The notes: generated from the letters alone by a model not told the origin. A stretch of 64,000 bases of DNA from Brevundimonas sp. (GCF_030656255.1 NZ_JAUSOE010000036.1:26022-90021), one strand, 5' to 3'; counted from the stretch's first letter, positions 43,838 through 53,228 are shown. Numbers and translations: made by a program.

Positions 43838-44251
43838 ATGGCGCGTGAGAAGCTCGAGGAGCCGCATCCCGTCGATCGTCACGTCGGCCGCCGCGTTCAG
43901 GAAAAACGCCTGGATCTGGGACTGACCCAGACCGCTCTAGCCCGCGCCGTCGGCGTCAGCTTCCAGCAGGTTCAGAAGTACGAGAAGGGCGCCAACCGTG
44001 TCTCGGCCTCGAAACTGTTCGAGATGGCCGAGTTCATGAAGGTGGAGATCCCCTTCTTCTTCCAGGGTTTTCATGACGCGCAGCCGGGCGTGAGTGAAGA
44101 AGAGACGCCCGGCTTCGACCACGAGCACAAGCCGACGAAACACAGTGTCGAGATCGCCCGCCTGGCGCCGCGCCTTCCGGCCCGGAACCAGAAGCTGATC
44201 CTGGACATGATGCGCGAAATGCTGGGCGAGGGCGCCGACAAGCCGCGCTGA
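43838..44251 (+). CDS. Xre-family transcriptional regulator
   Basis: A 137-residue protein. The HTH spans about 15-70 (VGRRVQEKRLDLGLTQTALARAVGVSFQQVQKYEKGANRVSASKLFEMAEFM). A linker (EETPGFDHEHKP) leads to a C-terminal helix RNQKLILDMMREMLGEGAD. The gene lies just after lnt on the same strand, a position where alphaproteobacteria often carry such a regulator. It is a paralogue of the gene at 37209 but longer at the C-terminus. The ATG at 43838 has GGGGA nearby; a GTG at 43823 is an alternative. Confidence 0.85.
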   Translation: MAREKLEEPHPVDRHVGRRVQEKRLDLGLTQTALARAVGVSFQQVQKYEKGANRVSASKLFEMAEFMKVEIPFFFQGFHDAQPGVSEEETPGFDHEHKPTKHSVEIARLAPRLPARNQKLILDMMREMLGEGADKPR

Positions 44252-44257
44252 GCCGGA

Positions 44258-44737
44258 TCAGCCGACGGCTGTGATCTCCACCGACTGACCCGCCACCAGG
44301 GCCTCGTCCCCGACCCGCTTGCCCAGCAGGGCGCGGGCCAGCGGCGAGACATGGCTGACCGAGCCCTTGGCCGGGTCCGCCTCGTCCTCGCCGACGATCC
44401 GCCAGGTCTGGGTCCGGCCGTCCTCGCGTTCGATGGAGACCGAGCCGCCGAATCGCACTCCGCCGTCGTCTGCGGTGGGCTCCTGGAGTTGGGCGGAGGC
44501 GCGGCGGGCGGACCAGTAGCGCAGGTCTCGCGTCGCGCGCGCCATGGCGGTGCGGTCGGTTTCAATGGAGCCCTTCACCTGGGCGGCGGTATAGGCGGCG
44601 CGGGCGGCGGCCAGTTCGGCCTCGATCAGGGCCAGGCCTTCGGGCGTGACCAGATTGGGGTGGGGCGAGATCGGCCGGTCCGCCAAGTCGGCGGCGGTGG
44701 CTTCCAGATCTTCTTCTCGGGTGAATGCAACGCTCAT
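44258..44737 (-). CDS. GreA/GreB-family elongation factor-like protein
   Basis: A 159-residue protein that starts MSVAFTREEDLEATAADLADRPISPHPNLVTPEGL. The first 75 residues form a predicted coiled coil, and the end (GGSVSIEREDGRTQTWRIVGEDEADPAKGSVSHVSPLARALLGKRVGDEALV) has the FKBP-like fold of Gre factors. The family rescues stalled RNA polymerase, but the acidic tip residues usual in GreA cannot be placed with certainty, so it may be a non-standard Gre-like regulator. It is convergent with the Xre gene. Confidence 0.8.
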   Translation of the reverse strand: MSVAFTREEDLEATAADLADRPISPHPNLVTPEGLALIEAELAAARAAYTAAQVKGSIETDRTAMARATRDLRYWSARRASAQLQEPTADDGGVRFGGSVSIEREDGRTQTWRIVGEDEADPAKGSVSHVSPLARALLGKRVGDEALVAGQSVEITAVG

Positions 44738-44800
44738 GGTTCGGAACATAGCGACGCCCGTCCCTATAGCCAGCGTCGCCGCGAGCGGGCAAAGCGGGGG

Positions 44801-46015
44801 ATGACCCAATCCAAACGCAAAGTGCATGTCATCGGCGCCGGCCCCGCCGGGCTGATGGCGGCTGAACGCCTCGCCCAGGCGGGTCTAAGCGTCGTGGTTC
44901 ACGAACGGATGCCGTCCGTCGCGCGCAAATTCTTGATGGCCGGTCGCGGCGGACTGAATCTGACCCATTCGGAGCCTCTGGACCGGTTCCTGACCCGTTA
45001 TGGCCCGGCCCAGGCGCCGGTCTCGCGCTGGATCGACGCCTTCACGCCCGCCGACCTGACCGCCTGGGTCAAAGAACTGGGCCAGCCGACCTTCATCGGG
45101 TCCAGCGGGCGAGTGTTTCCCGACGCGATGAAGACCTCGCCCCTGCTCCGGGCCTGGCTGGCGCGGCTGGAGGGTCTGGGCGTCGAGATCCGCACCCGAT
45201 CATGCTGGGCGGGCTGGCGCGACGGGGCTCTGGTGTTCGAGACCCCGGACGGAGAGCGTTTGGAACGGCCGGACGCCGTGGTCCTGGCCCTTGGCGGCGC
45301 CAGCTGGCCGCGCCTGGGGTCGGACGGCGCCTGGAAACCTTGGCTTGAGGCCGCCGGGGTCGCCGTCGCGCCCTTCCGCCCCGCCAATGTGGGGTTTGAC
45401 CTCGCCTGGTCCCCGCTGTTCCGTGATCGGTTCGCGGGTCAGCCGCTGAAGGGCGTCGCCGTGACGCATGGGGGAAAGACCGCGCGCGGCGAGGCCATGA
45501 TCGCCCGCTACGGCCTCGAAGGCGGCGCCATCTACGCCCTGTCGGCCGCGCTGCGGGCGTCGGTGGAGGCGGACGGGCGGGCCGATGTCCAAATCGATCT
45601 GAAGCCGGATGTCGCGGTCGGCAAACTGACCGACCGGCTGTCGAAGCCCCGCGGCAAGGCCAGCCTGTCGAACCATCTGCGCAAGGTGGTCGGGCTCGAG
45701 TCGGCCGCCGTCGCCCTGCTGTATGAAGCCGGCCCCCCGCCGGTTTCGCCCCGCGCCCTGGCCGAGCGGATCAAGGCCATGCCGCTGACGCTGACGGGCG
45801 TTCAGGGCCTGGAACGCGCGATTTCCTCGGCCGGCGGTGTGGCGCTGGAGGGCGTCGACGAAAGGCTGATGCTCACCGCCCGACCGGGCGTCTTCGTCGC
45901 CGGCGAGATGCTGGACTGGGAGGCGCCGACCGGCGGCTACCTGCTTCAGGCCAGCTTCGCATCGGGCGTCGTCGCGGCGCGCGGCCTTATGGCCTGGCTC
46001 GACAGGCGGGACTGA
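44801..46015 (+). CDS. FAD-dependent oxidoreductase (HI0933/BaiN-like family)
   Basis: A 404-residue flavoprotein. The FAD fold is VHVIGAGPAGLMAAERLAQAGLSVVVHER, followed by RKFLMAGRGGLNLTHSEPLDRF, the C-terminal AISSAGGVALEGVDERLMLTARPGVFVAGEMLDWEAPTGGYLLQASFASG. This matches the TIGR03862/HI0933 class, whose reaction is unknown. The ATG at 44801 lies 63 bases from the divergent Gre-like start. Codon use is like that of the neighbours. Confidence 0.88.
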   Translation: MTQSKRKVHVIGAGPAGLMAAERLAQAGLSVVVHERMPSVARKFLMAGRGGLNLTHSEPLDRFLTRYGPAQAPVSRWIDAFTPADLTAWVKELGQPTFIGSSGRVFPDAMKTSPLLRAWLARLEGLGVEIRTRSCWAGWRDGALVFETPDGERLERPDAVVLALGGASWPRLGSDGAWKPWLEAAGVAVAPFRPANVGFDLAWSPLFRDRFAGQPLKGVAVTHGGKTARGEAMIARYGLEGGAIYALSAALRASVEADGRADVQIDLKPDVAVGKLTDRLSKPRGKASLSNHLRKVVGLESAAVALLYEAGPPPVSPRALAERIKAMPLTLTGVQGLERAISSAGGVALEGVDERLMLTARPGVFVAGEMLDWEAPTGGYLLQASFASGVVAARGLMAWLDRRD

Positions 46016-46060
46016 CGCGGGCAGGGTTGAACTCCCCCGCCATTCTGGAGCTCTCCCCCG

Positions 46061-47704
46061 ATGCGCCACGCCCTGCCCGCTGTTTCCGCCCTCGCCCTGA
46101 TCATCGCCAGTTCCTCTGCGACCGCACAGGAGAAGCCTGACATCGACGCGTCGCGGATGAATGAGGCCGTGCGCGTTCTGGCGTCGGACGAATTCGAAGG
46201 CCGCGCCCCCGCATCGGCGGGAGAGGAAAAGACGGTCGCCTGGCTCGTCGAACAGTTCCGCGCCGCCGGCGCAGAGGGCGGCGGGCCGGACGGCGCCTTC
46301 GTCCAGGTCGCCCATCTGTCGCGCACGCGCCAGGACGGCCCGGCGACTGTCGCCGCCCGTGTCGGTGATCAGACCATAGCCCTCGAGCGCGGCCCGGACG
46401 TCTTGGTCTCGAGCGACCGCCCGACCGACCATATCACCGTGACCGACGCCCCCGTGGTCTTCGTCGGCTATGGCGCCACCGCGCCCGAGCGCCAGTGGGA
46501 TGATTTCAAGGACGTGGACGTGCGCGGCAAGGTCATCGTCGTCCTGGTCAATGATCCCGACTTTGAAGCCCCGGCGGGCGATCCGGTCGCCGGCAAGTTC
46601 GACGACAAGGCCATGACCTTCTACGGCCGCTGGACCTATAAATTCCTAGAGGCCGGCCGTCGCGGCGCGGCGGGGGTGCTGGTGGTGCATGAGACGGCCG
46701 GCGCCGGCTACGGCTGGTCGGTGCTGCAGAACTCGTCGGCCGCGCCCAAGTTCGACATCGTCCGCGCCGACCCGAACGCGGAGCGCGCCCCCTTCCAGGG
46801 CTGGATCCAGCGCGCCAAGGCCGAGGAACTGTTCACCGCCGCCGGCCTGGACTTCGCCGCTCTGAAGAACAGGGCTCGCAGCGCCGACTTCCGCCCCGTC
46901 GTCTTGCCGGGAATGACGATGAGCGTTGATTTCCGCCAGATCGCCGACCGGGTGGAAACCAAGAACGTGATCGCCCGCATACCCGGCTCCGAACGGCCCA
47001 ACGAGACCGTCATGTACGGCGCCCACTGGGACGGTTACGGCGTGGGCACGCCCGACGCCTCGGGCGACAAGATCTACAATGCGGCGGTGGACAATGCGAC
47101 CGGCGTCGCGGCCCTGCTGGAGCTGGCCCACGCCTTCGCCGACGCGCCGCGCCCGAAACGCTCGATCGTCTTCGCCGCCTGGTCGGGGGAGGAGGCCGGC
47201 CTGCTGGGTTCGACCTATTATGCCGCCAATCCGGTCTGGCCGCTGGAGACGACCGTGGCCAACATCAATGTCGACAGCCTGCTGCCGGGAACCGAGATCG
47301 ATCCCAATGTCGTGGTCATCGGCAAGGGCAAGAACCAGCTGGACGACGTCCTGGCCCGCCATGCGACCGCGACCGGTCGCACCCTGATCGCCGATCCGGC
47401 GCCCCAGGCCGGCGCCTTCTATCGCTCCGACCACTTCCCCCTCGCCTTGAAGGGCGTGCCGGCCCTGTTCCCGGCCGCCGGTTTCACCGGCGCCAGCGCC
47501 GCCAGCCGCGACTATGTCCAGAACCGCTATCACCAGCCGTCGGACGAATGGGATGCGACCTGGCGCATGGACGTCGCCGCTGCGGACGTGGCCCTGATCT
47601 ACGCCGTCGGCCGCGACCTGGCCCAGTCCGACGCCTGGCCCGAATGGAATCCCGGCGCCGAGTTCGGCCCCGCGCGGGATCAGTCCAAGGCGTCGCGGCC
47701 TTAA
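46061..47704 (+). CDS. Secreted M28-family aminopeptidase-like protein with PA domain
   Basis: A 547-residue protein with a signal peptide (MRHALPAVSALALIIASSSATAQ). The metal-binding part is NVIARIPG, YGAHWDGYGVGTPD, YNAAVDNATGVAALLELAHAF and VFAAWSGEEAGLLGSTYY; SDHFPLALKGVPAL holds a late His. The PA domain (FVGYGATAPERQWDDFKDVDVRGKVIVVL) is inserted before it. It is probably a periplasmic zinc peptidase. The stop overlaps the convergent divL stop by four bases. Confidence 0.9.
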   Translation: MRHALPAVSALALIIASSSATAQEKPDIDASRMNEAVRVLASDEFEGRAPASAGEEKTVAWLVEQFRAAGAEGGGPDGAFVQVAHLSRTRQDGPATVAARVGDQTIALERGPDVLVSSDRPTDHITVTDAPVVFVGYGATAPERQWDDFKDVDVRGKVIVVLVNDPDFEAPAGDPVAGKFDDKAMTFYGRWTYKFLEAGRRGAAGVLVVHETAGAGYGWSVLQNSSAAPKFDIVRADPNAERAPFQGWIQRAKAEELFTAAGLDFAALKNRARSADFRPVVLPGMTMSVDFRQIADRVETKNVIARIPGSERPNETVMYGAHWDGYGVGTPDASGDKIYNAAVDNATGVAALLELAHAFADAPRPKRSIVFAAWSGEEAGLLGSTYYAANPVWPLETTVANINVDSLLPGTEIDPNVVVIGKGKNQLDDVLARHATATGRTLIADPAPQAGAFYRSDHFPLALKGVPALFPAAGFTGASAASRDYVQNRYHQPSDEWDATWRMDVAAADVALIYAVGRDLAQSDAWPEWNPGAEFGPARDQSKASRP

Positions 47705-50049
47705 GAGGCCGTTGTCTGGAACGAGGGGACGACGAGCTGCAGCTCGGGCGCGGCGGCGCTGGTCGCGGCGCCCAGCGGCAGATGCAGGATGAAGGCGGCG
47801 CCCTTGCCCGGCTCGCTCTCGACCTCGGCCCAGCCGCCGTGCAGTTCGACCAGGGCCTTGACCAAAGCGAGGCCGACGCCGGGGCCGCCGCGCTCGCGCC
47901 GCACGAACCGGTCGAAGACGTGGGCCTGCAGGTGATAGGGGATGCCGCGTCCCGAATCCGACACGGTCACCCGCATTTCCGACGGCCCCATCTCGGCCGA
48001 CAGGGTCACGGCGCCGCCTTCGGACACGGCGCGGGCGGCGTTCTCCAGCAGGTGGTTCAGGGCCTGGCCGATACGGTGGTCGTCAGCGCGGATCGGCTTC
48101 AGACCCGGCGGGCAGGTCACGGTCAGGGTCGCGCCCCGGCCCTCGACCTTGGCGCGCACCCGTTCGGCGGCCTGCTCCAGCAGATCCTGAACACGCACGT
48201 CGCCCAGCGACAGCTCCATCTCGCCGGCGTCGATCTGGGCCATGTCCAGCACGTCGTCGATGGACCGGGCCAGCTGGCTGGCGGCGACACGGATGGCGCC
48301 CGCGTGCTGGCGGCTGCGTTCCGGCAGGTCGCCCATGGTCTCGAGCAGTTCGGAATAGCCGACGATGGTCGTCAGCGGGGTGCGCAGCTCATAGGAGACG
48401 CTGCCGACGAATTCGCGTTTCAAGGCCTGACTCTCAGCCAGAGCCTGTTCGCGCTGAACCAGAGCCTGTTCCAGACCGCGCCGGGCCGTGATGTCCGAGA
48501 AGGCGACCAGGGTGGCGCCGTCGGGGAGGGGCCGCGTCTGCCAGGCCGCGATCCGGCCGTCGATGGTGCGCCCTTCGCCCGATATGGCGACCCGGCTTTC
48601 GGGATCGGGATCGGCGACCCGGGCCTTCAACCCCAGCCACAAGGCGGGATCCGGCAGTACGGCCTTGCACAGTTCGGCCAGGGCGTCGAAGTCGGTCGAG
48701 CCGGCGATCTGTTCCGCCGACAGTTTCCAGAAGGTCTCGAACGCCTCGTTGTGCAAGCGCAGCCGTCCGTCTGAACCGAACACAGCGACGGCGTCGTTCA
48801 GCTTGTCCAGGGTCGCCCGCTGGACCTGGATCTGGGCGTTGAACCGGCTTCTCAGGTTCAGTTCGTCGGTGATGTCCGAGAAGATCAGCAATATGCCGCC
48901 CAGCGGATGGGGCTGGCGCACGACCCGCAGGGTGCGGCCGTCCGGAAGCGACCAGCTGTCGTCGGGCGAGGCCTGGGATGCGCCATAGAACTCCAGCTCG
49001 CGCGCCTTCCAGCCGGCGTAGTCCATGACCTCGGGCAGGCGCCGACGCTGGCGCAAACGGTCCAGCAGTTCGGCGTGGGTCGGGCGTTCGTCCAGCCAGG
49101 CCGGGTCGATGTCGAACAGGGTCTGGAAGGCGGTGTTGTGGAAGGCCAGCCGCTTGGACGGGCCGAAGATGGCCACGGCGTCGGCCAGATGGTTCAGCGT
49201 CTCGTCATGGGCGTCGACGTGGCGGCGCAGGGTGTCGCGCGTCTCTTCCGCCTCGGTCACCTCGATGGCGAAGGCGGTGACGGCGCCGCCGCCGGCCGGT
49301 TCGGCGATGATTCGCCAGGCGCGGCGATGGCCGCCGCCGGTGGTCCAGCGGAAGCCTTCTTGGCGCACGCCCAGCCGCCCGGCCTCCGCCACCAGGGCGT
49401 CGGCGCCCCGGTCGAACGACAGGCCCTTGTCCCGCGCCGTCTCGACACTGTCGGCGCCGATCTCGTGCAGCCAGACCCGGTTGGCCCAGGCCAGTTTGCC
49501 GGCGCCGTCCACCACCCAGGTCGGGATCGGCGAGGCGTCGCCCAGCAGGGCCAAGCCGCTCTCGGTCGCATCGGCGCCGGTCAGCATGACGCGCGACGCC
49601 GGCGACAGCCGCAACCAGGCGCCGCCGCCCGCCACCCGGCCCTCGATCCGCCAGGGCTCCACGTCGCCCAGTTCGATCAGGCCTTCAAACGCCTTGCCCG
49701 CCGTCACCAGGCCGTCGATCAGCACGACATAAGAGGTCTTCAACCGGGTCAGCAGGGCCTGTCCCGCCGCGTCGCCGTTGGCCTCGGTCAGGCGGTCGAT
49801 CAGTTCGGGCGGGCCGATGGGGGGGCCGCTGGCTTCGCCGTCAGGGGTCAGGGCCAGGCTGACGTCGTCAAAGGCCCGCAACATGCTGTCATGGCGGCTG
49901 AGATCGGCCAGGGCCGCGGCCCGCTCGCCTTCGGCCAGGGTCGCAGCGGCGTTCAGCCTGGCGCGCAGACGCAGAGCCCAGGCGCTGACCGCCAGGGCCA
50001 GCCCGGCTGCGCCCGCAGTGGCGACATAGGCGATGTCGGCCTCGGCCAT
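47701..50049 (-). CDS. divL: DivL-type PAS histidine-kinase-like protein, Tyr in place of His
   Basis: A 782-residue protein from the ATG at 50049. It has one N-terminal membrane segment (YVATAGAAGLALAVSAWALRL), a coiled region, several PAS domains (about 180-530), a dimerisation and phospho-acceptor-like helix, and a HATPase domain (NHLLENAARAVSEGGAV, VSDSGRGIPYHL). The H-box reads VGSVSYELRTPLT: Tyr553 stands where kinases have His. This is the hallmark of DivL in Caulobacter (Tyr550), which controls the CckA-CtrA pathway at the cell pole. A frame reaching 50301 exists, but its N-terminal part does not look like protein. Confidence 0.92.
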   Translation of the reverse strand: MAEADIAYVATAGAAGLALAVSAWALRLRARLNAAATLAEGERAAALADLSRHDSMLRAFDDVSLALTPDGEASGPPIGPPELIDRLTEANGDAAGQALLTRLKTSYVVLIDGLVTAGKAFEGLIELGDVEPWRIEGRVAGGGAWLRLSPASRVMLTGADATESGLALLGDASPIPTWVVDGAGKLAWANRVWLHEIGADSVETARDKGLSFDRGADALVAEAGRLGVRQEGFRWTTGGGHRRAWRIIAEPAGGGAVTAFAIEVTEAEETRDTLRRHVDAHDETLNHLADAVAIFGPSKRLAFHNTAFQTLFDIDPAWLDERPTHAELLDRLRQRRRLPEVMDYAGWKARELEFYGASQASPDDSWSLPDGRTLRVVRQPHPLGGILLIFSDITDELNLRSRFNAQIQVQRATLDKLNDAVAVFGSDGRLRLHNEAFETFWKLSAEQIAGSTDFDALAELCKAVLPDPALWLGLKARVADPDPESRVAISGEGRTIDGRIAAWQTRPLPDGATLVAFSDITARRGLEQALVQREQALAESQALKREFVGSVSYELRTPLTTIVGYSELLETMGDLPERSRQHAGAIRVAASQLARSIDDVLDMAQIDAGEMELSLGDVRVQDLLEQAAERVRAKVEGRGATLTVTCPPGLKPIRADDHRIGQALNHLLENAARAVSEGGAVTLSAEMGPSEMRVTVSDSGRGIPYHLQAHVFDRFVRRERGGPGVGLALVKALVELHGGWAEVESEPGKGAAFILHLPLGAATSAAAPELQLVVPSFQTTAS

Positions 50050-50176
50050 TCTTGTCCCTGGGTCCCGCGACCTGATTCGGCGTTCACCATACCGCAAACC
50101 TGGCCGGAAAAAGTCAGTCTTCGTCGCGTCATCGCGCCCCGTTGCATGGCGGGCCTCAGACGGCGATAGCGAGGGC

Positions 50177-50587
50177 ATGACCGACGCGACCGCCGATCTC
50201 TTCGCCCCCTCTCTCGACGATTTCGCCCGACTGGCGCGCGAGGCGTTCGACGCCCTGCCGGCCGAGTTCCGGGCGGCGGCGGGCGAGGTGGTGTTCCGCA
50301 TCGACGATTTCGCCGACGAACAGACCCTGGCGGACCTTGAGATCGAGGATCCGTTCGAGCTGACGGGCCTGTATCATGGTGTGGACATCGGCCGGCGCGA
50401 CAGTCTGGGACCGGCGGCGGAGCCGTCGCGGGTCTTCCTGTATCGCCGCCCGATCCTGGACGAATGGTGCGAACGCGGCGACGTCGGCCTGGCCGAACTG
50501 ATCGCCCATGTCCTGATCCACGAGATCGGCCACCATTTCGGCCTGTCCGACGACGACATCCACGCCATCGAGGAAGACGCCGACTGA
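50177..50587 (+). CDS. Minimal metallopeptidase-like protein (DUF1025)
   Basis: A 136-residue protein with the zinc motif LIHEIGHHFGLSDDDIHAIEE near the C-terminus, HExxHH plus a late acidic residue. The N-terminus is TADLFAPSLDDFARLAREAFDALPAEFRAAAGEVVFRIDDFADEQTL. This is the small zincin family found in many alphaproteobacteria; its substrate is unknown. The ATG at 50177 was preferred because an upstream frame overlaps the divL start. It is convergent with the MarC gene. Confidence 0.86.
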   Translation: MTDATADLFAPSLDDFARLAREAFDALPAEFRAAAGEVVFRIDDFADEQTLADLEIEDPFELTGLYHGVDIGRRDSLGPAAEPSRVFLYRRPILDEWCERGDVGLAELIAHVLIHEIGHHFGLSDDDIHAIEEDAD

Positions 50588-50591
50588 AGCC

Positions 50592-51287
50592 TTATTTCGC
50601 CGCCGGATAGGGGGTGGTCACAGCGCCGGAGATCATGCCGGGGATGGCCTCGCCCAGGCCCAGCAGGATGAACTGGATCGCCAGGGCGCACAGGATCAGG
50701 CCCAGGACGCGCACGATGATAGCCATGCCCACCTCGCCCAGCAGTCGGCTGAGCGAGCCGGTCAGAGCGAAACAGACGAATGAGACGGCGCAGGCGGCCG
50801 CGATGGCGACCAGCGAGCCCATGGTTCCGGCATAGCCCAGCTTGGCCGCCTCGCCCGCCTGGATGATGACCGCCGAAATGGCGCCGGGGCCGATCATCAG
50901 CGGTATGGCGAAGGGCACCACCAGCCGCTGGAACCGCCGACGGGCGTAGCCGCGCACATCCTTGGAATCGGCGATGGCGTCCTTGTCGGCGAACATGGCC
51001 AGGAAGTCGCCGCGCGCCATGTCCAGGCCGAGGAGCAACAGCAATATGCCCCCCGCGATCCGGAAGGCGGCCAGCGAAATGCCGAAGAACTGCAGCAGGC
51101 CCAGGCCCGTGAACAGGAAGAAGGCCAGGAACAGGGCCGCAAAGGCGCAGATCAGGGCCGAGACAGAAATCCGCTGACGCAGGGTCGCCCCGGCCGTGGC
51201 GGCGGCGAAGATCGGCAGATTGCCGATGGGATCCAGCAGGGCGAACAGGGTCACGAACAGGTTGACACCCAGATCGACCGCGTTCAT
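50592..51287 (-). CDS. MarC/UPF0056 family membrane protein
   Basis: A 231-residue protein with six hydrophobic segments. Landmarks are FVTLFALLDPIGNLPIFAAATAG, LQFFGISLAAFRIAGGILLLLLGLDMARG, VVPFAIPLMIGPGAISAVIIQAG and a closing IIVRVLGLILCALAIQFILLGLGEAIPG. The family was once linked to antibiotic resistance, but its role is not known. The ATG at 51287 was chosen; the upstream frame contains no family-like sequence. The divergent pyrF starts about 90 bases away. Confidence 0.9.
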   Translation of the reverse strand: MNAVDLGVNLFVTLFALLDPIGNLPIFAAATAGATLRQRISVSALICAFAALFLAFFLFTGLGLLQFFGISLAAFRIAGGILLLLLGLDMARGDFLAMFADKDAIADSKDVRGYARRRFQRLVVPFAIPLMIGPGAISAVIIQAGEAAKLGYAGTMGSLVAIAAACAVSFVCFALTGSLSRLLGEVGMAIIVRVLGLILCALAIQFILLGLGEAIPGMISGAVTTPYPAAK

Positions 51288-51375
51288 CGCCTCGCCTCGC
51301 TCTTGAAATTCAACACGCCGGCCGCGCCGACGCACCCCTTGCGTCCTCGCATAGCCGCTCAGCGCGAGTCCGTCG

Positions 51376-52107
51376 ATGACCCAGACCGAAACCTTGGCTC
51401 CCAATCGTGGTCCGGACGAACGGATCATCTGCGCTCTGGACGTCCCGACCACCGCCGAAGCGGCCGCCCTGGTGGCTCGGGTCCAGGACGCGGTGGGTTT
51501 CTACAAGATCGGGCTGCAGCTGTTCGCGGCGGGCGGCATGGACCTGGCGCGCGACCTGAAGGCCGAGGGGCGCAAGGTGTTTCTGGACTGGAAGCTGCAC
51601 GACATCGGCGCCACGGTCGAGAAGGCGGCGGCCAATCTTGCGGACGCGGGCTGCGACCTGCTGACCGTCCACGCCCGGCCCCAGGTGATGGCGGCGGCGG
51701 CGCGAGGCGTGGCGGGGTCTGGCTTGAAGGTGCTGGGCGTCACGGTCCTGACCAGTCTGACCGCCGAGGATCTGGCCGCCGACGACCATAGGCTGTCGCC
51801 GGCCGATCTGGTGGAGCTGCGTGTGCGACAGGCGCTGGAGGCCGGGATCGACGGCGTCGTCTCCAGCCCGCACGAAGCGGCGCGGGTGCGCGAGATCGCC
51901 GTCGCCGCCGGTCGCCCGGACTTCCTGATCGTGACTCCGGGGGTCAGGCCGGCGGGCTCCGCCCTGGATGACCAGGCCCGGGCGGCGACGCCCGAAGCCG
52001 CGCTTCAGGCCGGCGCCACCCATCTGGTGATCGGCCGCCCGATCACGGCGGCGACCGATCCCCGGGCCGCAGCCCTGGCCGTGGCCGAGAGCATCGCCCT
52101 GATCTGA
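51376..52107 (+). CDS. pyrF: Orotidine 5'-phosphate decarboxylase
   Basis: A 243-residue enzyme that makes UMP. The catalytic core is IICALDVPTTAEAAALV at the N-terminus, FLDWKLHDIGATVEKAAANL (Lys of DWKLHDI), LLTVHARPQVM and the C-terminal FLIVTPGVRPAGSALDDQARAATPEAALQAGATHLVIGRPIT. It ends immediately before the convergent repeat-protein gene. All key motifs are intact, and the length is normal. Confidence 0.95.
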   Translation: MTQTETLAPNRGPDERIICALDVPTTAEAAALVARVQDAVGFYKIGLQLFAAGGMDLARDLKAEGRKVFLDWKLHDIGATVEKAAANLADAGCDLLTVHARPQVMAAAARGVAGSGLKVLGVTVLTSLTAEDLAADDHRLSPADLVELRVRQALEAGIDGVVSSPHEAARVREIAVAAGRPDFLIVTPGVRPAGSALDDQARAATPEAALQAGATHLVIGRPITAATDPRAAALAVAESIALI

Positions 52108-53163
52108 TCAGCCGCGCTCGCCCGGCTCCTGGGCGTAGCGCTGACGCGGCGGGGCCTGCGGCGCGACATAGTCGGGGGGCGGCAGGTCGCCGTAATAGTC
52201 CTGGACCGGCGGCGCGGTGTGGACTTCAGGCGGGGCCACATAGATCGGGGCCGGGGCGACCTCGACCGGGGCCGGCTGAACATGAACCGGCGCCTGGTCG
52301 ATATAGACGGGACCGGCGGTCTCGATCTGGGGCGGCGCCAGATTGACCTGGCTGGGCGCGACATGGATGCGCTGAGGCCCGATATTGACCGGCGGCGCCT
52401 GCACATAGATGGGCGGCTGTTCGATATAGACCGGCGGTCCGGTCACGATCTCGGGCGGCGCGATGTTCACCTGGGACGGGGCGACATAGATCCGCTGCGG
52501 CGCGACATAGACGGGCGGGCCCTGAACCTGAACCGGGGCCTGCTCGTAATAGCGGTCTTGTTCGTAGCCGCGCTGTTCATAGGACTGCTCGTACCGCTCC
52601 TGATAACGGCCTTCATATCGGTCTTCGCGATAGGTCGGGCGCGGAGCGGGGCGACAGTTGCAATCGACCGGGCGCTGCGGCTGATAAGGACGCCAGCCGA
52701 TATAGTCGCGTCCGAAGCCATAGACCGGATAGCCGACCGGGGCGCTGACCGGGGCCGGGCCGACGAAGTTCACGGGCGGGCCGGGAATATAGCCGCCCGA
52801 ATATCCGCCGTCGGCGTAACCGCCGCCGCCGACATAGGTCACGCCGCCGCCGGTGGACCCGCGGCTGAAGCTGGACGAATGGGAATAGGCCCGGGCGTTG
52901 ACGGCGGAATAGGCGGCTGCGCCGGCATAGGCCGAGGCGTTGGCCCCCGCATTCACGTTTACATTGACGTTGCTGTTGTAGCCGCCGTTGTAATGACCCC
53001 CGCCCGAGTGTCCGCCGCCGCCCTGATGGCCGCCGCCTCCGCCGCCTCCGCCACAGCTTCCACAGCCGCCGCCATGGCCGCCAGACGGGCCTCCGGCGAG
53101 GGCGGGAACGGCGGAAAGCAGAAGGGCCGCCGACGCGGCGGCGATCATGGACTGTATCGTCAC
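52108..53163 (-). CDS. Secreted Gly-rich and Pro/Tyr-repeat protein
   Basis: A 351-residue protein with a signal peptide (MIAAASAALLLSAVPALAG), a Gly/His region (GGHGGGCGSCGGGGGG), an Asn/Val/Ala-rich stretch (NVNVNVNAGANASAYAGA), a Tyr/Arg/Glu-rich linker and a C-terminal repeat region with Pro-x-x-x-hydrophobic periodicity. Two units of about 40 residues align: PQRIYVAPSQVNIAPPEIV and PQRIHVAPSQVNLAPPQIE. It is probably extracellular or at the surface. The GTG at 53163 has AGGAG at good spacing; an internal Met is 15 bases downstream. No domain was recognised. Confidence 0.75.
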   Translation of the reverse strand: MTIQSMIAAASAALLLSAVPALAGGPSGGHGGGCGSCGGGGGGGGHQGGGGHSGGGHYNGGYNSNVNVNVNAGANASAYAGAAAYSAVNARAYSHSSSFSRGSTGGGVTYVGGGGYADGGYSGGYIPGPPVNFVGPAPVSAPVGYPVYGFGRDYIGWRPYQPQRPVDCNCRPAPRPTYREDRYEGRYQERYEQSYEQRGYEQDRYYEQAPVQVQGPPVYVAPQRIYVAPSQVNIAPPEIVTGPPVYIEQPPIYVQAPPVNIGPQRIHVAPSQVNLAPPQIETAGPVYIDQAPVHVQPAPVEVAPAPIYVAPPEVHTAPPVQDYYGDLPPPDYVAPQAPPRQRYAQEPGERG

Positions 53164-53228
53164 GGGACAGACTCCTTTGAGTTGTCTCCGTTCAGGCAAG
53201 TCCTGCGCCCGATGTCGGGATGGTGGCC

